Assembly: GCA_903850545.1 (NCBI GenBank)
Contig: CAINLW010000017.1
Location: forward strand, 1 to 32,918
DNA from: an uncultured bacterium
Lineage (GTDB): Bacteria; Patescibacteriota; Minisyncoccia; Phycocordibacterales; GWA1-40-21
Reading direction: 5' to 3'
DNA: 32,918 bases
This document shows positions 29,947-32,918 of the stretch, piece by piece. Each line of letters starts with the position of its first letter. The stretch's first letter is position 1. The translations under genes were made by a program, and so were the position numbers. The notes beneath the pieces were generated by a model. That model worked only from the letters and a program-made list of their open reading frames with translations. It made no database searches and had not been told where the DNA came from.

Positions 29947-30017
29947 CAGAATATAGTATAGTGGTTGTATACATGCTTCGGGAGCATGAGGCCCGGGTTC
30001 GATTCCCGGTATTCTGA
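29947..30017 (+). tRNA. tRNA-Pro (CGG)
   Basis: 71 nt. Acceptor CAGAATA / TATTCTG, with the C1:G72 pair usual for bacterial tRNA-Pro, discriminator A, anticodon loop TTCGGGA (anticodon CGG) on CATGC / GCATG, T-arm CCGGG / CCCGG with canonical loop TTCGATT. CCA is not encoded. The acceptor stem is unusually AT-rich. Confidence 0.9.
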
Positions 30018-30163
30018 CAATTTTTGGTATGGGGTGTGGTAGCTTGAAACAGGAATTAGATTTTCCCCATCCCGACAATTATTGAATTGTCGTATAAAAA
30101 ATAACCAAAATATGATAAAATGGTTTAGTAAATATTCAAATTACTAATTTAAATAATTGAAAT
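30018..30163. other. Intergenic stretch with two inverted repeats
   Basis: atgggg (30029-30034) pairs with ccccat (30065-30070), and cgacaatt (30073-30080) with aattgtcg (30085-30092). The second may help end tRNA-Pro transcription, but a T-run is lacking. AATAAT at 30152-30157 lies six bases before ATG 30164. Confidence 0.45.
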
Positions 30164-31666
30164 ATGATGATAATAAACATTGTAAAAAATAATAAATGGT
30201 GGACAGCTCTAATAATATTAGTGCTTATTGTTGCCCTGTTTTTTATGTTTGGAGGTAAAAAATCTCCCGTTGTTGAAACGATTGTGGTTGAAAAACACAA
30301 TATAGTTGAAGAGGTGAGTGCTACAGGAAATGTCAAACCCCTTTCAGATTTGAACTTGTCTTTTGAAGCGGGTGGACAAGTTTCTCGTGTCGCAGTTTCT
30401 GTTGGAAACAAAGTTTATCAGGGACAATTTCTTGCGTCACTTTCAAATGCAGATCTTTTGGCATCAGTTGAACAAGCTAAAGCTGGATTAAAAATAGCTG
30501 AAGCCAATTTGTCAGCTATTCAAAAAGGAACAAGACCAGAAGAATTAAATGTGGCAAAAACCTCGCTTGATGATGCAAAAATGACAGTTGATAATAAAAT
30601 AATTGATGCATATACAAAAGCAGACAATGCGATTAGAAATAATATTGATCAAATGTTTGAAAATCCTAGAACAGATTCAGCCAAAATAAACATTGCTTTA
30701 AATGATTCGCAACTTGAAAATGATATCAATAGTTTGAGAATTGTAACTGAAATAATTTTAAGTGATTGGAACATAAAAGGTTCGAGTATCTCATTAAAAA
30801 CCGCTTATTCGAATTTAGATAAAATTAAATTGTTTTTAGAGAAAATGTCTTCGGGTGTAAATTCTCTAACAACAAATTCAAATCTTACTCAAACTACGAT
30901 TGATAAATATAAATTAGCTGTATCAAGTGCTAGATCCGATATTTCTCTTGCTTATTCAAATCTAAATGTTGTCGAATCTGCATACAATTCCGCAAAATCA
31001 AATTATGATTTAAAAATAGCAGGAAATACCGAGGATACAATAAATGCTCAAGTTGCCATGGTAGAACAAGCTAAGGCCAATATTGATTCCGCACAAGCAA
31101 AATTAAATAAATCAATTATTTATTCACCGATTAATGGTGTTATTACAAAAGTTATTGCAGAAAACGGTCAAACAATACAATCCGGTGTGGTTGCGATTTC
31201 TGTAATTTCTTATGGACAATATGATGTCGAATCATTTATTCCTGAAGCTGATATTGCAAAAATAAAAGTTGGAAATGTTGCTACGACCACTCTAGATGCT
31301 TATGGTTCCGATACTTTTTTCGAAACACAAGTTATCAAGATTGATCCAGGAGAAACAGTTATAGAAAATGTACCCACATATAAAATTACTTTGAAATTTG
31401 CTTCATCATCTGATAGCAGAATAAAATCAGGTATGACAGCAAATCTTGATATTCTTACAAATCAAAAAAGTAATGTTATAGCAGTTCCGTCTAGATCAGT
31501 GTATTCTTTGAATAATCAAAAATATGTAAAATTGATTGACCCAAAAGACCTAAAAAATATTATTGAGGTAAAAGTTGAAACTGGTATACGAGGAGTGGAT
31601 GGATATGTAGAAATCATTTCCGGATTAAAAGAAGGTGATAAAATAGTAGCTTCACCAAATATATAA
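30164..31666 (+). CDS. MacA/HlyD-type membrane fusion protein, second copy
   Basis: 500 residues. Membrane anchor at about 13-29 (WWTALIILVLIVALFFMFGG), barrel-sandwich half with VSRVAVSVGNKVYQGQFLAS, a long helical hairpin (about 100-310) rich in Ala, Asn, Ser, second half IIYSPINGVITKVIAENGQT, then beta-barrel and membrane-proximal domains ending DGYVEIISGLKEGDKIVASP. Order and domains match the 22232 protein but without its Ser/Thr/Phe/Gly insertion. The ATPase gene starts one base after its stop, so they are one operon. Confidence 0.92.
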   Translation: MMIINIVKNNKWWTALIILVLIVALFFMFGGKKSPVVETIVVEKHNIVEEVSATGNVKPLSDLNLSFEAGGQVSRVAVSVGNKVYQGQFLASLSNADLLASVEQAKAGLKIAEANLSAIQKGTRPEELNVAKTSLDDAKMTVDNKIIDAYTKADNAIRNNIDQMFENPRTDSAKINIALNDSQLENDINSLRIVTEIILSDWNIKGSSISLKTAYSNLDKIKLFLEKMSSGVNSLTTNSNLTQTTIDKYKLAVSSARSDISLAYSNLNVVESAYNSAKSNYDLKIAGNTEDTINAQVAMVEQAKANIDSAQAKLNKSIIYSPINGVITKVIAENGQTIQSGVVAISVISYGQYDVESFIPEADIAKIKVGNVATTTLDAYGSDTFFETQVIKIDPGETVIENVPTYKITLKFASSSDSRIKSGMTANLDILTNQKSNVIAVPSRSVYSLNNQKYVKLIDPKDLKNIIEVKVETGIRGVDGYVEIISGLKEGDKIVASPNI

Positions 31667-31667
31667 C

Positions 31668-32387
31668 GTGTCTGTAATAAGTATAAAAAATCTTTGGAAG
31701 GTTTATAATAACGAAGGAACAAAAACCGAAGCACTTCGAGGTGTATCTCTTGATATAAAAAAAGGAGAGTTCGTTGCTATTATGGGACCATCTGGTTCTG
31801 GCAAATCCACACTTCTTCAAATTCTAGGACTTTTAGATGACCATACCGAAGGCACATATTATTTTACAGAAAAAGATATTGGTGCTTACAATCAGGAAGA
31901 AATCGCAAAATTAAGAAATCAGAAAATGGGATTTGTTTTTCAAGCTTTCAATCTCTTGCCTCACGAGACGGTTCTTGAAAATGTAAAGTTACCACTTATG
32001 TATTCAAACATACCAGAATCAGAGTGGAATAAAAAAGCAGAAGAGGCTGTTATTTCTGTTGGGCTTGAGCATCGTATGAACTATAAAGCAGTACAACTTT
32101 CAGGTGGAGAAAAACAAAGAGTTGCAATTGCTAGGGCACTTGTAAATAATCCAGAGGTTATTTTTGCTGATGAGCCCACGGGAAACCTTGATTCAAAGTC
32201 AGGTCAAGCTGTTATTGAAATTATTCAGAAACTCAATAGAGATATGGGTCATACAATTATTTTGATTACTCACGAGACATACACAGCACAATATGCTGAG
32301 AGAATAATCAGATTACTTGATGGAGAAATAGAGAGTGACGAAAAAGTTACAAATCGAAAGATGGGTAAGGATGGTTTTATTAAATAA
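31668..32387 (+). CDS. MacB-type ABC transporter ATP-binding protein, second copy
   Basis: 239 residues from GTG 31668, one base after the stop of the adaptor gene. Walker A GPSGSGKST at 40-48, Q-loop FVFQAFNLLP (89-98), signature LSGGEKQR at 144-151, Walker B VIFADEP at 164-170, switch His in LITHE. It resembles the 24258 protein closely. It powers the permease that starts at 32604, 216 bases downstream behind repeats. Confidence 0.93.
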   Translation: MSVISIKNLWKVYNNEGTKTEALRGVSLDIKKGEFVAIMGPSGSGKSTLLQILGLLDDHTEGTYYFTEKDIGAYNQEEIAKLRNQKMGFVFQAFNLLPHETVLENVKLPLMYSNIPESEWNKKAEEAVISVGLEHRMNYKAVQLSGGEKQRVAIARALVNNPEVIFADEPTGNLDSKSGQAVIEIIQKLNRDMGHTIILITHETYTAQYAERIIRLLDGEIESDEKVTNRKMGKDGFIK

Positions 32388-32603
32388 CATACTAATATTA
32401 CTCGAATGATACGAATGAAGTACGAATATTATGCGAATGTTACGAATAATTAACTAAAATAAAAATGAAAAAATCAAATATTAAAAATTGTGTCTTTGCG
32501 AGGAGCTGTGCGACGTGGCAATCCAGATTGAAATGCTATTATTTGTATCATTCGGAAATTATTTGTAATCATTCGTAAAATTCGCATAACAATTCGTATC
32601 ATA
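32388..32603. repeat. Inverted AT-rich repeats around a GC-rich repeat element
   Basis: Left part, about 32400-32450: units such as cgaatgatacgaatgaagta and ttatgcgaatgttacgaata. Right part, about 32545-32603: cattcgtaaaattcgcataa and ttcgtatcata, roughly the reverse complement of the left part. The element at 32494-32526 lies between them. The stretch separates an ATPase gene from its permease gene. Confidence 0.75.
32494..32526. repeat. Half of a TTGCGAGGAG...GGCAATCC dispersed repeat
   Basis: Reads ctttgcgaggagctgtgcga, then cgtggcaatccag. Similar elements (ttgcgaggag near gcaatcc) are common as dispersed repeats in unrelated bacteria; this is from memory. It is markedly less AT-rich than its surroundings. 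Confidence 0.65.
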
Positions 32604-32918
32604 ATGAAATTACAATACAGTATAAAAACAGCGATCACTGGACTTGCGACGCACAAATCGCGTTCGGCTCTTACTATTGTTGGTATAGTTATTGGTGTTA
32701 CTTCCATTATTCTTGTAATGTCTTTAGGACAAGGTGCTCAGAATCTTATTTTGAGTGAGGTCAAAGGTTTGGGGGCAACCACAGTGATTGCACTTCCGGG
32801 GAAAATTTCTATGGGACCATCAATGGCATCTCAGACAATGAACGACTCATTAAAAGAAAATGATTTGAACCTTCTTCGCCAAAAAGCGAATGTTCCAAAT
32901 GCAAAATATATTATGCCG
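32604..32918 (+). CDS. MacB-type ABC transporter permease, 5' part
   Basis: 105 codons, cut by the window end. Residues 1-45 hold the usual start MKLQYSIKTAITGLATHKSR and a membrane helix ALTIVGIVIGVTSIILVMSL, followed by GQGAQNLILSEVKGLGATTV and the beginning of the MacB_PCD domain. It matches the start of the 25009 permease in layout and completes the second MacA-ATPase-permease set. ATG 32604 directly follows the ATTCGTA repeat. Confidence 0.88.
   Translation, partial: MKLQYSIKTAITGLATHKSRSALTIVGIVIGVTSIILVMSLGQGAQNLILSEVKGLGATTVIALPGKISMGPSMASQTMNDSLKENDLNLLRQKANVPNAKYIMP

Noticed and set aside
30018-30095. Small structured RNA after tRNA-Pro
   Set aside because: Only two short inverted repeats and no clear promoter or T-run; too little to call an RNA gene.
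1-32918. Recoded stop codon (TGA as Gly, as in some CPR lineages)
   Set aside because: TGA ends the genes at 10201 and 16915 at sensible places, followed by terminators, and no gene needs read-through.
1-32918. Insertion sequence, integrase or prophage genes
   Set aside because: No transposase, integrase or phage structural motif was found in any frame; only non-coding repeats are present.

Overview
The window is AT-rich, and its genes use TAA, TAG and TGA as stops, so the code is standard. The three tRNAs do not encode CCA. Many genes have a -10 hexamer only about 6 nt before the start codon, which suggests leaderless mRNAs. These traits, the MacA/MacB clusters with a DUF5666-like protein, and a short winged-helix protein of a kind I recall from that group all point to a Patescibacteria (CPR, Parcubacteria-like) genome. 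The lineage is an inference: there is no rRNA or ribosomal protein gene here to fix it.

Layout. Positions 1-1179 hold no convincing gene but many inverted and direct repeats. From 1180 to about 13950 lies an accessory region. It holds a protein with five 85-86 residue repeats, a MazG-like hydrolase next to a nuclease-helicase that carries a LexA/UmuD-type self-cleaving domain, a small membrane protein, a trypsin-like protease preceded by a 19-residue hydrophobic ORF, a Fic protein with an operator-like promoter, two related low-complexity proteins (one with a winged helix, one truncated), and an operon with two HExxH proteins. Palindromic elements are scattered between and inside these genes.

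Positions 13984-20444 look more like core genome: the GTPase EngB, an ABC-2 exporter (ATPase and permease), a VanY-like D,D-carboxypeptidase, two tandem M14-like peptidases of which one has lost key catalytic residues, and an ECF sigma factor. Positions 21245-26232 form an efflux cluster (possible anti-sigma membrane protein, DUF5666-like protein, MacA, MacB ATPase, MacB permease), probably linked to that sigma factor although an unrelated gene sits between them. Then come a Nudix hydrolase, a bacterial PH-domain membrane protein, a DUF475/TerC-like membrane protein, a ZIP metal transporter, tRNA-Ala(CGC), tRNA-Ala(GGC) and tRNA-Pro(CGG), and a second MacA-MacB cluster cut by the window end.

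The strongest candidate for an undescribed system is the 3912-6574 pair: a MazG-like enzyme with a PD-(D/E)XK nuclease, SF1-type helicase and S24 domain in one chain. Other noteworthy points are the pseudo-peptidase pair, the uniform leaderless promoters, and several families of dispersed palindromes, one of which shows compensatory stem changes.
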